Shown here: positions 31,507 to 39,944 of the stretch, in pieces
Layout: the number at the start of each line of letters is the position of its first letter
How positions within the stretch are numbered: position 1 is the stretch's first letter
Translations under genes and position numbers: made by a program
Notes under the pieces: generated by a model
Databases searched by the model: none
Told to the model about the DNA's origin: nothing
Seen by the model: the letters and a program-made list of their open reading frames with translations, nothing else
Source: Actinopolymorpha sp. NPDC004070
GTDB lineage: Bacteria; Actinomycetota; Actinomycetes; Propionibacteriales; Actinopolymorphaceae
Reading direction: 5' to 3'
NCBI RefSeq assembly: GCF_040610475.1
Contig: NZ_JBEXMJ010000003.1
Location: 477,744-524,917, forward strand
Length of the DNA stretch: 47,174 bases

Positions 31507-34257
31507 TCAGTCGTTGTCCGCCGACGGGATCGCCGCTCCGGGCACCTGGTCGGGGGCGAAGATCTTCGCATCACCCGGGTACGGCTTGGTCCAGTCGTGC
31601 GCCTCGTACCACGAGAAGCGGTTCATCTGCTCCGGCGGAGCGGAGTCGGCCCTGGCCTGGCTTCCGGTGAAACGCTGCTGTGCCTTCCAGGCCTCCCACT
31701 TCGACGCGAGGTCCTTCTTGGCCGCCGGCACCTTCGCCGTCGGCGGGGCCGCGAAGTTCCGGTTCGCCGCCGCGGGAGTGTCCGCGCCGCAGGCCGGCAT
31801 CGTCTTCAGCCCCAGCGTCAGCGAGGTGCGGTTCGGCACGGCGTCGAACGGCGTGTTGTCGGGCGTGTCGTTGAACGCCGCCGCCATCGGCGTGGCCGCG
31901 CTGTCCTTCTGGTTCATCGGGTGGATCCCGAGGATCTGCTCGATCGTGCGGATCATCGTGATCTGGGTGTAGTAGTGGCTGTCGACGGTGCCGTGCCTGG
32001 CCCAGGGGCTGATGACCTGGATCGGGGCACGGTGGCCATCCACGTGGTCGATGCCGGCCTGGGAGTCGTCCTCGACCACGAAGATCGCGGAGTCCTTCCA
32101 GTACTTGCTGTGCGAGATCTCGTCGACGATGCGGCCGGTCGCGAGGTCGTTGTCGGCCACCTGGGCGGCGCCGTTCGGCGGGCCGCCGGTGTGGTCGTTG
32201 GACAGCCAGAACATGTTCAGGTTCGCGGGCCCGTTCTTCTCGAAGTCACGCTTCCAGATCTCGGTCTTGTAGATGTCCGGGACGCTGGTGTCGAACATCG
32301 GGAAGCCCTGGACCGAGACCCGGTTGAGCGACGGGATCGCCGAGCCCACCTTGATGGGGTACTGGGTGTCCTGGCCGGTCGCGACCATGTTCTTGTAGTC
32401 GCAGTAGTAGTCCTGCCAGGTGGCCCCGGCCGGCTTCTGCTCGAACGACTGGAACTCGCCGTAGTCCTTGACAGAGTGCCCGACCGCCTGCGCGCCGGAC
32501 CAGATGAAGCCGGTCCGCTGGTGGCCGAGCACGTCGTTCTCGGTGTCGTAGCTGCGGATGTACTCACCGGCGGAGGACTCGGTGTATTCGGGGTTGTCGG
32601 CCTGCATCAGCCAGTTGTGGCCCTCGGCAGAGTTGGTGCCGACGTCGTAGGTGTTGTCGTACAGCCCGAACTGCTTGGCCAGCGCGTGCTGGTTCGGCGT
32701 GACGTTGAGGCCGTACTGCGCCAGGGATGCGTCGCCGTTGCCGCGTGGGTCGTCGCCGAACACCTGGTCGTAGGTGCGGTTCTCCTTGACGATCAGGAAC
32801 ACGTGCTTGATCGTGGAGGGGTCGCCGAGCCGCCGCGGCACCGCCACCGGTCGCACGTTGGTGCTCTTGGCTTTCAGCACCGAGTCGGGAGTCCAGCCGT
32901 TTTGCGTGAAGACCTTCTGCGTCTGGGCCTTGATGACGGTGTCGCCCGGCAGCTTGAACCTCGTCAGGCTCGACGTCGTGTCGTGGGTGCCGTGCCCGGC
33001 CGGGTTGTTCGGCCGACGAGCGTCGATGCCGCGGGTGTTGGAGACGAGCACGTCGTTGCCGACCGTGGTGATCTCGGACGGGAAGTAGTCCGTCGGAAGC
33101 AGCCCGACGTAGCTGACCGGCTCCAGCGGGTTGGTGTAGCGGTAGACCGCCACCGCGTTCGCACGGCCGAGCGTCACCAGCAGGTGGCCGTCGTCGGTGA
33201 GGGTCACCGCGTCCGGCTCGTAGCCCACCTTGGCCTCCGGCCAGGGCTGGGTGGCGATGGTCTGTACGGCCTTGTCCTTGGCGGTGTCGATGACCGAAAC
33301 GCTGTCGTCGAAGGTGTTGGTGACGAACAGCGCGCCCTTCTTGGCGTACAGCGCCGTCGGGTGCAGACCGACGTCGATGCTTTTCACGTCGGCGCTCGGG
33401 TTCGCGAGGTCGATGACGCTGACCGTGCCGGTGGTGCTGGAGCCGGTGTCGGGGTCGGCCGGCACGTCGGTGTTGTAGGAGTTGATCGTGGTCTCGCCCG
33501 GCTTCGCGGGGCGGCCGCCCTCGTTGCTGACGTAGAGCTTGTTCCCGACCATGGTGAGGTCGCGTGGGGCGATGCCCACGGTCCAGCTGTGGGTGATCTG
33601 ACCGGTCGCGGCGTCGATGGCCACCACGCGGTTCTGGCCGTTGACGGCTGCGTAGACGGTCTTTCCGTCGGCGGAGAACGCCGCCTCGCTCGCCAGTGCG
33701 CGCTTGGGTCCGTCCGCCGGGATCGAGACGAACGTCGGGTCGGCCAGCGAGCCGTCGGCGTTCACGGTGAACCGGCGGTAGCCGTCGGCCTGACCCAGCC
33801 ACAGCTGCTTGCCGTCGGGGGAGTACGTCGGGCCTTCCTGGCCGACGTCGTTGCCGCTGATCTGGAGGTTCGCCGCCGCGTTCTTGCCGACGAGCTGCTG
33901 AACCTTGTAGTCCTTGAGGTCCACAATCGCCAGCGCCATACCGCCGTCGGCGATCGAGGCCGCCAGGTGGGTGCCGTCCGGGCTGACTGACGAGGACATG
34001 ATCTTGCCGTTGTTGACGACGAGCCGGGTGCCGATCGGCTTGATGTACTGGTCGTCGGAGACCACCAGACCCTTGTCGGTGGTCTGGCCGACCTGAAGGT
34101 TGCCGAACGCCTCGGTCGAGGCGTAGGCCATGCCCCCGCCGGCGACGGCGAGGGTGGCGGCGCCGGCCGCGAGGACGCGGATCCGGTTGCCGGCACGTCG
34201 ACGCGATGGCTTTGAGCGCGCCACCTTGTCAGGCCGGCGTTGACGCCTTACCTGCAT
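31507..34257 (-). CDS. Secreted YncE-like beta-propeller/phosphoesterase protein, cassette B
   Basis: 916 residues, exactly as long as the cassette A twin and 5334 bases from it. Same signal peptide (ending GGMAYASTEA), propeller and phosphoesterase domains, with ENRTYDQVFGDDPRG, SNDHTGGPPNG and EDDSQAGIDHVDGHR keeping all candidate metal ligands, so both copies look active. Differences concentrate in the N-terminal basic region, in the propeller strand around SVIDLANPSADVKSIDVG, and in the C-terminal 100 residues (for example TKPYPGDAKIFAPDQVPG). GGAGGG precedes the ATG by eight bases as in copy A. Confidence 0.9.
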   Translation of the reverse strand: MQVRRQRRPDKVARSKPSRRRAGNRIRVLAAGAATLAVAGGGMAYASTEAFGNLQVGQTTDKGLVVSDDQYIKPIGTRLVVNNGKIMSSSVSPDGTHLAASIADGGMALAIVDLKDYKVQQLVGKNAAANLQISGNDVGQEGPTYSPDGKQLWLGQADGYRRFTVNADGSLADPTFVSIPADGPKRALASEAAFSADGKTVYAAVNGQNRVVAIDAATGQITHSWTVGIAPRDLTMVGNKLYVSNEGGRPAKPGETTINSYNTDVPADPDTGSSTTGTVSVIDLANPSADVKSIDVGLHPTALYAKKGALFVTNTFDDSVSVIDTAKDKAVQTIATQPWPEAKVGYEPDAVTLTDDGHLLVTLGRANAVAVYRYTNPLEPVSYVGLLPTDYFPSEITTVGNDVLVSNTRGIDARRPNNPAGHGTHDTTSSLTRFKLPGDTVIKAQTQKVFTQNGWTPDSVLKAKSTNVRPVAVPRRLGDPSTIKHVFLIVKENRTYDQVFGDDPRGNGDASLAQYGLNVTPNQHALAKQFGLYDNTYDVGTNSAEGHNWLMQADNPEYTESSAGEYIRSYDTENDVLGHQRTGFIWSGAQAVGHSVKDYGEFQSFEQKPAGATWQDYYCDYKNMVATGQDTQYPIKVGSAIPSLNRVSVQGFPMFDTSVPDIYKTEIWKRDFEKNGPANLNMFWLSNDHTGGPPNGAAQVADNDLATGRIVDEISHSKYWKDSAIFVVEDDSQAGIDHVDGHRAPIQVISPWARHGTVDSHYYTQITMIRTIEQILGIHPMNQKDSAATPMAAAFNDTPDNTPFDAVPNRTSLTLGLKTMPACGADTPAAANRNFAAPPTAKVPAAKKDLASKWEAWKAQQRFTGSQARADSAPPEQMNRFSWYEAHDWTKPYPGDAKIFAPDQVPGAAIPSADND

Positions 34258-34261
34258 GGAA

Positions 34262-35620
34262 TTATCCCTCCGGAGAGTTGTCGAGCAGGTCGACATTCCC
34301 GTCGAACTGCCACAGGGGATTGGGTGCATCCCCGGACGGGGTGCGGACCTGGAAGAAGCCGTTGACCTCCTTCGGTCCGTCCCCGTCCGCGACGTACCGC
34401 CCGTCGGCGGCCACGTCGAGCTGATAGATCGCGGTGCCCACTGCCGCCGCACCAGGCAGGTGCCAGGAGACGACGCAGCGCCAGTCGTTTCCCGGCCCCT
34501 CGTCGGCGACGTTGTCCCCGCCCTTGTCGCAGGAGGCGGTGGCGCGCAGTTGTGCCTCGGTGACGTCGGGCCGGTGCAGCTGTGTGGTCTGCAGGCGGTA
34601 GAGATGGGCGTACGCGATGGAAAGGGAGTCCTGCAGCTTGGTGCGCTCGATGCCCGTTCCGCCGGCCGGTGTCGCCGCTGCGACAAGCGCGACGGTGATC
34701 GCAACCAGTCCGGCCAGCGGCAGTACGCCGCCGCCGAGGACCCTGCGGCCGGACCCGTCGTAGGCGAGATCGGTGAAGTCGCGGCGCAGGAACAGCCGGT
34801 ACGCCAGTGCGGTGGCTGCGGCTGCCCAGGCGAGGCAGACGGTGAGGCCGATGAGGAGCGGCCCGGTCTGCACGGGGCTGGTGAACAGGCCTCGCCAGGC
34901 GAGGAAGGCCTGGCTGGGAAGGGCCAGCCGCACCGCCTCCGGCAGTGGGAGCATCTGGGCCAGCTGCAGGCCGAACGCCAGGAGCGCGGGCATGAGCAGG
35001 CCCATGGGGGAGCGGCCGAGGGCGACGGAGCCGAGGAGTCCGACGGCGGCGAACGCCAGCATGGGGACGAGTACGCAGACCCAGGCCAGCAGGACGGTGC
35101 CGGCGGCGTCGGCCGGGTTCAGGGTGTGGCCGTCGAGGCCGACGAGTGGGTGGTTGCCGACGGCGAGCAGTCCGCCCACGATGCTGGATACCGCGAGCCC
35201 GGCGGCCAGCAGGAGTAGAACCGTCAGGCTGGCAACAGCTTTGGTGACGAAGATCCTCGCAGGGGAGCGGACGGCGACCAGGAGGTGGCGCCAGGTCCCG
35301 AGCCGGTCCTCGGCCGCGAACACGTCACCGGCGACGAGCGCGGTCAGCAGGGGCAGTGCCCACGTGCAGGAGAACGCAAGAACGACCAGGGAGCCGGCCC
35401 AGCCGGTGGTGTGCATCCAGCGGCCGAAGACCGTGTCGGCGGGCAGTGCGCTTTGTTGACTGACGACGGCGACGAAGATGGCGGGGGCGATCCAGCAGGC
35501 CAGCAGGAGAACGCGGATCCTCCACTGGGACAGCAGTTTCGTCAGCTCGAACCGATAGCCACGCAGCAACGGAGCAGGCCGGGCCCCGGTGGTTCCGGGC
35601 GGCGTGATCGTCGCGGTCAT
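34262..35620 (-). CDS. ABC-2-type permease with extracytoplasmic C-terminal domain, cassette B
   Basis: 452 residues, nearly the same as the cassette A permease through the membrane part and the Cys-containing tail (SCDKGGDNVADEG, DWRCVVSW). The N-terminal 20 residues, the link after the last helix (TVALVAAATPAGGTGIERTK) and a few helix positions differ. The ATG overlaps the ATPase stop by four bases and the TAA stop is four bases before the phosphoesterase start. Retention of the tail in both copies argues that it matters for function, perhaps contacting the secreted phosphoesterase or the exported cargo; that is inference. Confidence 0.88.
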   Translation of the reverse strand: MTATITPPGTTGARPAPLLRGYRFELTKLLSQWRIRVLLLACWIAPAIFVAVVSQQSALPADTVFGRWMHTTGWAGSLVVLAFSCTWALPLLTALVAGDVFAAEDRLGTWRHLLVAVRSPARIFVTKAVASLTVLLLLAAGLAVSSIVGGLLAVGNHPLVGLDGHTLNPADAAGTVLLAWVCVLVPMLAFAAVGLLGSVALGRSPMGLLMPALLAFGLQLAQMLPLPEAVRLALPSQAFLAWRGLFTSPVQTGPLLIGLTVCLAWAAAATALAYRLFLRRDFTDLAYDGSGRRVLGGGVLPLAGLVAITVALVAAATPAGGTGIERTKLQDSLSIAYAHLYRLQTTQLHRPDVTEAQLRATASCDKGGDNVADEGPGNDWRCVVSWHLPGAAAVGTAIYQLDVAADGRYVADGDGPKEVNGFFQVRTPSGDAPNPLWQFDGNVDLLDNSPEG

Positions 35621-36570
35621 CGGACGGCCTCCTCGGTGCCGGTCAGTGCCAGGAACGCGGCCTCGAGGGGCGGCAGGACGGGCCCGAGTTCGCGTACGGC
35701 GATGCCGGCGCCGACCAGCCGGACCACCAGGTCGTCGAGGGATGGCACGGGTCCGCGGACGACCAGCGCGTCACCGGCGTCCGGTCCCTCGGCTTGTTCA
35801 CGACCGGCTGGGAGGCTGAGTCCGGGTGTGTGCAGGGCGACTCGGCAGGCAGCACGGGGGTCGGAGGTGACCAGGCGGTAGTCGAGCTCTCCGGTTTCGG
35901 CGGCGAGCTTGCCGATCGGTCCGGAGAAGACGACGCGGCCGGTGGTGAGGAGGGTGACTTCGGAGCAGAGCACGGCGAGGTCGTCCATGCGGTGGCTGGA
36001 GATGACGACGGCAGTTCCGTTGGCCGCGAGTCCGGCGAGTACGCGGTGCACCTGGTGTTTGCCGGCGGGGTCGAGTCCGTTGGCCGGCTCGTCCAGGACC
36101 AGTAGCCGTGGCGTGGTCAGTACGGCGGCGGCGAGGCCGAGCCGTTGCCGCATTCCCAGCGAGAAGCCGCCAACTCTGTCGCCGGCGACGTCGGTCAACC
36201 CGACCTGTCTCAGCGCATCGTCGACACGCGCGGAGTTCTTGGTGTCGTACCCGCGAAGCGAGGCCAGCGCGGCGAGGTTCTGCCGCGCGGTGAGCGAGGG
36301 ATACAGCCCGGGCCCGTCGACGAAACCCGCGACGCCCTCGGGCACGGCCAGGGTCCGCCCTACACGCGTACCCAGAATCTCCAGCCGCCCGGAGTCGGCG
36401 ACCGCCAAGCCCAGCAACAGCCCGAGCAGCGTCGTCTTCCCCGCACCGTTCGGCCCGACCAGGCCGTGCACCTGACCGGCCGGCACGTCCAGGTCGACAC
36501 CGTCGAGGGCGACCACGTCGCCGAAGGACTTCGTGACCCCCCGAGCTCTGACCGCGGAAGTGCTGTCCAT
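35617..36570 (-). CDS. ABC transporter ATP-binding protein, cassette B
   Basis: 317 residues from the ATG at 36570 with GAGGGG upstream; the frame is open further but the twin shows where the protein begins. Walker A (GPNGAGKTTLLG), FSLGMRQ signature, Walker B (LLVLDEPANGLDP) and H-loop (SSHRMDDL) are intact. Long stretches, such as the region coding for the Walker A block, match cassette A even at silent positions, whereas the middle of the gene has many silent changes. The C-terminal linker (about 245-275) and the last residues are diverged. Confidence 0.92.
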   Translation of the reverse strand: MDSTSAVRARGVTKSFGDVVALDGVDLDVPAGQVHGLVGPNGAGKTTLLGLLLGLAVADSGRLEILGTRVGRTLAVPEGVAGFVDGPGLYPSLTARQNLAALASLRGYDTKNSARVDDALRQVGLTDVAGDRVGGFSLGMRQRLGLAAAVLTTPRLLVLDEPANGLDPAGKHQVHRVLAGLAANGTAVVISSHRMDDLAVLCSEVTLLTTGRVVFSGPIGKLAAETGELDYRLVTSDPRAACRVALHTPGLSLPAGREQAEGPDAGDALVVRGPVPSLDDLVVRLVGAGIAVRELGPVLPPLEAAFLALTGTEEAVR

Positions 36571-36586
36571 GTCGGTCCCCTCATCA

Positions 36587-36614
36587 GTTGGCAAGGGGAA
36601 CGTAATGATCTTGG
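36587..36614 (-). promoter_or_regulatory. 28-bp upstream element shared by both cassettes (copy B)
   Basis: Counterpart of 31288-31315, 17 bases before the cassette B ATPase start. On the minus strand it has CCAAGATC and an aligned TACGTT as possible -10 box. No -35 match is visible. Confidence 0.35.
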
Positions 36615-36822
36615 ATTGCCTCGGCGGGGCGGCCAGTCGAACGTCCGGCAAACGCACGCCGTCCGGCGTTCACCGTGCTCCGGGATTCCTTGCCTGGAGG
36701 GCCGAGTACGGCCAATCGTGTCGACGCGGACTGCCGGAGACTGCAGGCTTGGCCGAGCACGCCGCAGCTCCTCGCATGTCCCGCTCCACGTCTCGCAGTC
36801 TCCAGTGAAGGGTCGGCGACGA
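36615..36822. other. Divergent intergenic region between cassette B and the GH76 gene
   Basis: Must hold the GH76 promoter and possibly upstream sites of cassette B. I find no TTGACA/TAnnnT pair at good spacing and no clear dyad. The GH76 frame is open through here and into the cassette, but the residues are not protein-like. Confidence 0.4.
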
Positions 36823-38058
36823 ATGATCTGCCAGGTCAGAAAGGCGTTCTGCCGGGTCGGTGTGATCGTGGTCGCCGGCCTGCTGATGGTCGGTGTAATG
36901 TGCCCACCCGGTTCGGCGGCCTCGCCGACCGCACCCGCGGCCGGGCTCGACGACGCCGCCCGAAAGATGTGGGGTGAGCGAGCGCTCGTCTCCTACGCCG
37001 CACTCCAGCGCCATCTCTACCTAGGCTCGGACCAGCACCACCTGTACCTGGAGAAATATCCGCGCGAGCCGGCCGACAACGCGTATTCCTACCTGTGGCC
37101 GATGCGCGAGGCGACGGCGGCGACCATCGATCTGACGCTCGTGCCCGGCGCGGGCAGACGCTACCGGTCCGACGTCCGCGACCGCTTCGCCGGCCTGGGT
37201 GCGTACCTGGATCCCGGCCACAGCCCGCCCGGCTACGCGTCCTACGTGGTGCCTCCCTTGGGTGGCGGCGGTGACCTGTTCTACGACGACAACGCGATCG
37301 TCGGTCTGGAGTTCGTACGCCGTCACCTGCTCGAGCACGGGGTCACGGACCTGCACCGTGCCGAGCAGATCTTCGACGTCCTCACCGAGGGGTGGGACAC
37401 CGACAGCTCACACGCGTGTCCGGGCGGGATGTTCTGGGTGGACGCGACGTGGACCTCGATCCGGGCCGCGAACGTCACCGGGTTGACCGCGGAGCTCGCC
37501 GCCCATCTGTACGAGCTGACTCGTGACCGGTCCTATCTGGACTGGGCGAAGCGCCTCTACGACTGGAACCGCACCTGCCTGCGGTCCCCGGAAGGCCTGT
37601 ACCAGAACGACATCAGCCCCGACGGCACGGTCAATCCCACCCTGTGGATCTACAACTCCGGGGCGATGATCGGCGCGGGTGTCCTGCTCCATCGCGCCAC
37701 CGGCGACCCCGGCTATCTCGCCCAGGCACGCGCCGACGCGGCCGCCGCGCTGGACTACTGGACCGAGGGCAACCGCTACTACGACCAGCCCGCGGTGTTC
37801 AATGCGATCTTCTTCAAGAACCTCATGCTGCTCGACTCCGTCCGGCACGACGCTCGTTACCGCGCGGTCGTCGAGGCGTACGCCGAACACACCTGGGAGC
37901 ACAACCGCGACCCCGAACTCGGGCTGTTCCGCTTCCCGCCGTCCGGCGGCGGACCGTACGACCCGTCGTACCGCCCGGAGACGCTCGAACAGGCAGCGGT
38001 GATCCAGACGTTCGCCCTGCTCGCCTGGGATCGGGGCCACTACCGGTTCGCCGCCTGA
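36823..38058 (+). CDS. Secreted GH76 family glycoside hydrolase (alpha-1,6-mannanase-like)
   Basis: 411 residues from an ATG at 36823 (an upstream GTG at 36805 is also possible). A signal peptide (VGVIVVAGLLMVGVMCPPGSAA) is followed by the (alpha/alpha)6 GH76 domain. The catalytic Asp pair is in LFYDDNAIVGLEFVRR (about 153-155), with MFWVDATW and NVTGLTAELAAHLYELT, and ISPDGTVNPTLWIYNSGAMIGAGVLLHRATGD as later family blocks. GH76 enzymes cut alpha-1,6-mannan, as in fungal walls or lipomannan. It is transcribed divergently from cassette B with about 250 non-coding bases between. Confidence 0.85.
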   Translation: MICQVRKAFCRVGVIVVAGLLMVGVMCPPGSAASPTAPAAGLDDAARKMWGERALVSYAALQRHLYLGSDQHHLYLEKYPREPADNAYSYLWPMREATAATIDLTLVPGAGRRYRSDVRDRFAGLGAYLDPGHSPPGYASYVVPPLGGGGDLFYDDNAIVGLEFVRRHLLEHGVTDLHRAEQIFDVLTEGWDTDSSHACPGGMFWVDATWTSIRAANVTGLTAELAAHLYELTRDRSYLDWAKRLYDWNRTCLRSPEGLYQNDISPDGTVNPTLWIYNSGAMIGAGVLLHRATGDPGYLAQARADAAAALDYWTEGNRYYDQPAVFNAIFFKNLMLLDSVRHDARYRAVVEAYAEHTWEHNRDPELGLFRFPPSGGGPYDPSYRPETLEQAAVIQTFALLAWDRGHYRFAA

Positions 38059-38117
38059 GTTTCGGCGCACGTACGACAGCTTTCCCAGGATTCCTGCCAG
38101 CCCGGCAAGGAGGCGGG

Positions 38118-38144
38118 TTGACAGGACGGTTCCGGCCCTAGCGT
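38118..38144 (+). promoter_or_regulatory. Possible promoter of the cupin gene
   Basis: TTGACA (38118-38123) and TAGCGT (38139-38144), a good hexamer pair but with only 15 bases between. It lies about 50 bases before the cupin ATG. The same hexamers with 18-base spacing occur before the PhyH gene at 44062, which supports this reading somewhat. Confidence 0.35.
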
Positions 38145-38191
38145 GGCGGTCGAAAGGTACGGAACCGGACGAGGAGAGCGGGAACCCGACC

Positions 38192-38536
38192 ATGAAGCCC
38201 TTCGTGATCGATCGACCGGACGGCCGCGACGACGGCGAGGACTGGACCGAGAACTACGAACTGCTCCCCGGCGCCGGCAACGTCTCGATCATTCTGGAAT
38301 CCACCACCCAGGCCGGGGTCGGTCCCCGACTGCACCAGCACCCCTACGCGGAGACGTTCGTCATCCGCCGGGGATCCGCCACCTTCACCGTGGGCGACGA
38401 CAAGGTAGAGGCACACGCCGGCCAGGTGCTGGTCGTTCCGGCGTACACACCGCACAGGTTCTCCACCGGCGCCGGCGGCTACGAGGCCGTCCACATCCAC
38501 GCCAACGCCCGCTTCGTCACCGAGTGGCTCGAGTAG
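38192..38536 (+). CDS. Single-domain cupin protein
   Basis: 114 residues with both cupin motifs. Motif 1 is PRLHQHPYAETFVIRRG, giving His48, His50 and Glu54 as metal ligands; motif 2 is GQVLVVPAYTPHRFST with the fourth His. Small cupins of this type act as isomerases or oxygenases on sugars or small acids, or only bind them. GAGGAGAG precedes the ATG. It stands alone between the GH76 and MraY genes. Confidence 0.88.
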   Translation: MKPFVIDRPDGRDDGEDWTENYELLPGAGNVSIILESTTQAGVGPRLHQHPYAETFVIRRGSATFTVGDDKVEAHAGQVLVVPAYTPHRFSTGAGGYEAVHIHANARFVTEWLE

Positions 38537-38557
38537 CGTGACCGGGCCGACGAGGAA

Positions 38558-38576
38558 CAGCGCGCTGCGCGCGCTG
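38558..38576. terminator. Hairpin between convergent cupin and MraY genes
   Basis: CAGCGCGC-TGC-GCGCGCTG: an 8-bp perfect stem with a 3-base loop, 22 bases after the cupin stop and about 80 bases from the MraY stop. It could end transcripts from both sides; no T-run is present. Confidence 0.4.
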
Positions 38577-38657
38577 AGGGTGGTGGTGTACGCGGCGGCT
38601 TTCGTGGCGCCACCACAACCGATCGCGCGGCCATCCGGTCAGGCTAGGGCAAGCGGG

Positions 38658-39734
38658 TCAGGAGTAGGTGAGCCATTCGGCGTAGAACATCCCGACCCCG
38701 GCGGCGACGAGGATGCCGCCGATGATCCAGAAGCGGATCACGATGGTGATCTCGGGCCAGCCCTTGAGCGCGAAGTGGTGCTGGATGGGAGAGTTCAGAA
38801 AGATCCGGCGCGGTGTGCCGGTGAGTCGCCTGGTCAGCTTGAAGTAGCCGCGCTGCAGGATCACCGAGGCGTTCGCCGCGACGAAGAGGCCGCCGATGAC
38901 GACGAGGAGCAGCTCGGTCCGGCTCGTGATGGCCAACCCGGCGATGGCACCGCCGAGCCCGAGGGCGCCCGTGTCACCGATGAAGATCCGGGCCGGGTTG
39001 GCGTTCCACCACAGGAATCCGGCACAGGCGGCAGCCAGCGAGCACGCGAGGATGGCGAGGTCGTACGGGTCGCGGACGTGGTAGCAGCCGGGCAGGCCGG
39101 CCGTGGCGCAGGACTGCTTGAACTGCCAGACGGAGATGATCGTGTAGCCGGCGAAGACGAGCGTGCAGGTGCCCGCGGAGAGGCCGTCCATCCCGTCGAT
39201 GAGGTTCACGCCGTTCGAGGTGGCCGACACCATGAACAGCGCCCACACCACGAACACCACCGCTCCCAGTTGCAGGCCGGGCAGGTCACGCATGAACGAG
39301 ACGAACGTCGACGCGGGGGTGAGTCCGTCGGCGTCGGGCAGCCGGACGGCGAGGACGGCGAACACCACGGCCACGAGGGTCTGGCCGATCAGCTTCGTAC
39401 GGCCGCGCAGGCCGAGGTTTCGTTCCCGGGTGATCTTCAGGTAGTCGTCGAGGAAGCCGACCACGCCGAGGCCGACCAGCAGGAACAGGACGAGTACGCC
39501 GGACGCCGACGGGCCGGCGCCTGAGAGGAGGTGTGCGACCAGATAGCCGACGGCAGCGGCGGCGATGACGGCGGATCCGCCCATGGTGGGCGTGCCCTGC
39601 TTGACCTGGTGCATCGGCATGTCGTCGTGGATCGGCTGGCCGAGCCCTTTCCGAAGGAAGAATCGGGCCACCGCCGGAGTCAACGCCAGGGACAGGACGA
39701 GCGAGAGCGCGCCGCCGAGCATGATCGCCTTCAT
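38658..39734 (-). CDS. mraY: MraY-family phospho-N-acetylmuramoyl-pentapeptide transferase, divergent stand-alone copy
   Basis: 358 residues with about ten membrane helices. Core MraY motifs are intact: [14 protein letters not shown] (about 40-53), GFLDDYLKI (DD at 96-97), [15 protein letters not shown] (174-188) and [12 protein letters not shown]. MraY moves phospho-MurNAc-pentapeptide onto undecaprenyl phosphate to make lipid I. Two conserved C-terminal sites differ from the textbook form: the HHH motif before GWPE reads QHHFALKGW, and the usual Glu of GGLFVxE reads GGLFVAAN. It is not in a mur/fts cluster, so a second standard mraY probably exists elsewhere. The start at 39734 has no strong ribosome site. 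Confidence 0.88.
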   Translation of the reverse strand: MKAIMLGGALSLVLSLALTPAVARFFLRKGLGQPIHDDMPMHQVKQGTPTMGGSAVIAAAAVGYLVAHLLSGAGPSASGVLVLFLLVGLGVVGFLDDYLKITRERNLGLRGRTKLIGQTLVAVVFAVLAVRLPDADGLTPASTFVSFMRDLPGLQLGAVVFVVWALFMVSATSNGVNLIDGMDGLSAGTCTLVFAGYTIISVWQFKQSCATAGLPGCYHVRDPYDLAILACSLAAACAGFLWWNANPARIFIGDTGALGLGGAIAGLAITSRTELLLVVIGGLFVAANASVILQRGYFKLTRRLTGTPRRIFLNSPIQHHFALKGWPEITIVIRFWIIGGILVAAGVGMFYAEWLTYS

Positions 39735-39944
39735 GACACCGCCGTGGGGGAGGGGAACAGTAACGGGAACGGTAACGGGGCGGTCCCGGCCGCCACGGCC
39801 GTGGTCGGCCGCGGCTTCCGGCCGACCTTGACGACGCGGTACCCCTGCCCGGAGGATGCCCGGGACCGGCACGATCTCTGTGCGTTCACGTTCGTTCATC
39901 CACAGTCACGGCGCCGACGGCGACGTGGCAGGTGAGGAGTCACG

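Larger units (their letters stand above)
26113..36614 (-). repeat. Tandem duplication of a three-gene ABC/phosphoesterase cassette
   Basis: Copy A spans about 26113-31315 and copy B about 31446-36614, each including terminal palindrome, phosphoesterase, permease, ATPase and upstream element. Corresponding gene ends are 5334 bases apart at the phosphoesterase, 5328 at the permease/ATPase junction and 5307 at the ATPase start, so only small indels have accumulated. About 130 bases of unrelated DNA (31316-31445) separate the copies. No insertion sequence or target-site duplication is seen at the edges. Confidence 0.92.

Noticed and set aside
36145..36822. N-terminal extension of the GH76 protein back into cassette B
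   Set aside because: The frame is open by chance over the antisense of the ATPase gene. A signal peptide begins at 36823.
39760..39785. AACGGGAACGGT repeats upstream of the MraY gene as iterons or operator
   Set aside because: Only about two copies of a low-complexity pattern; not distinguishable from chance GC-rich sequence.
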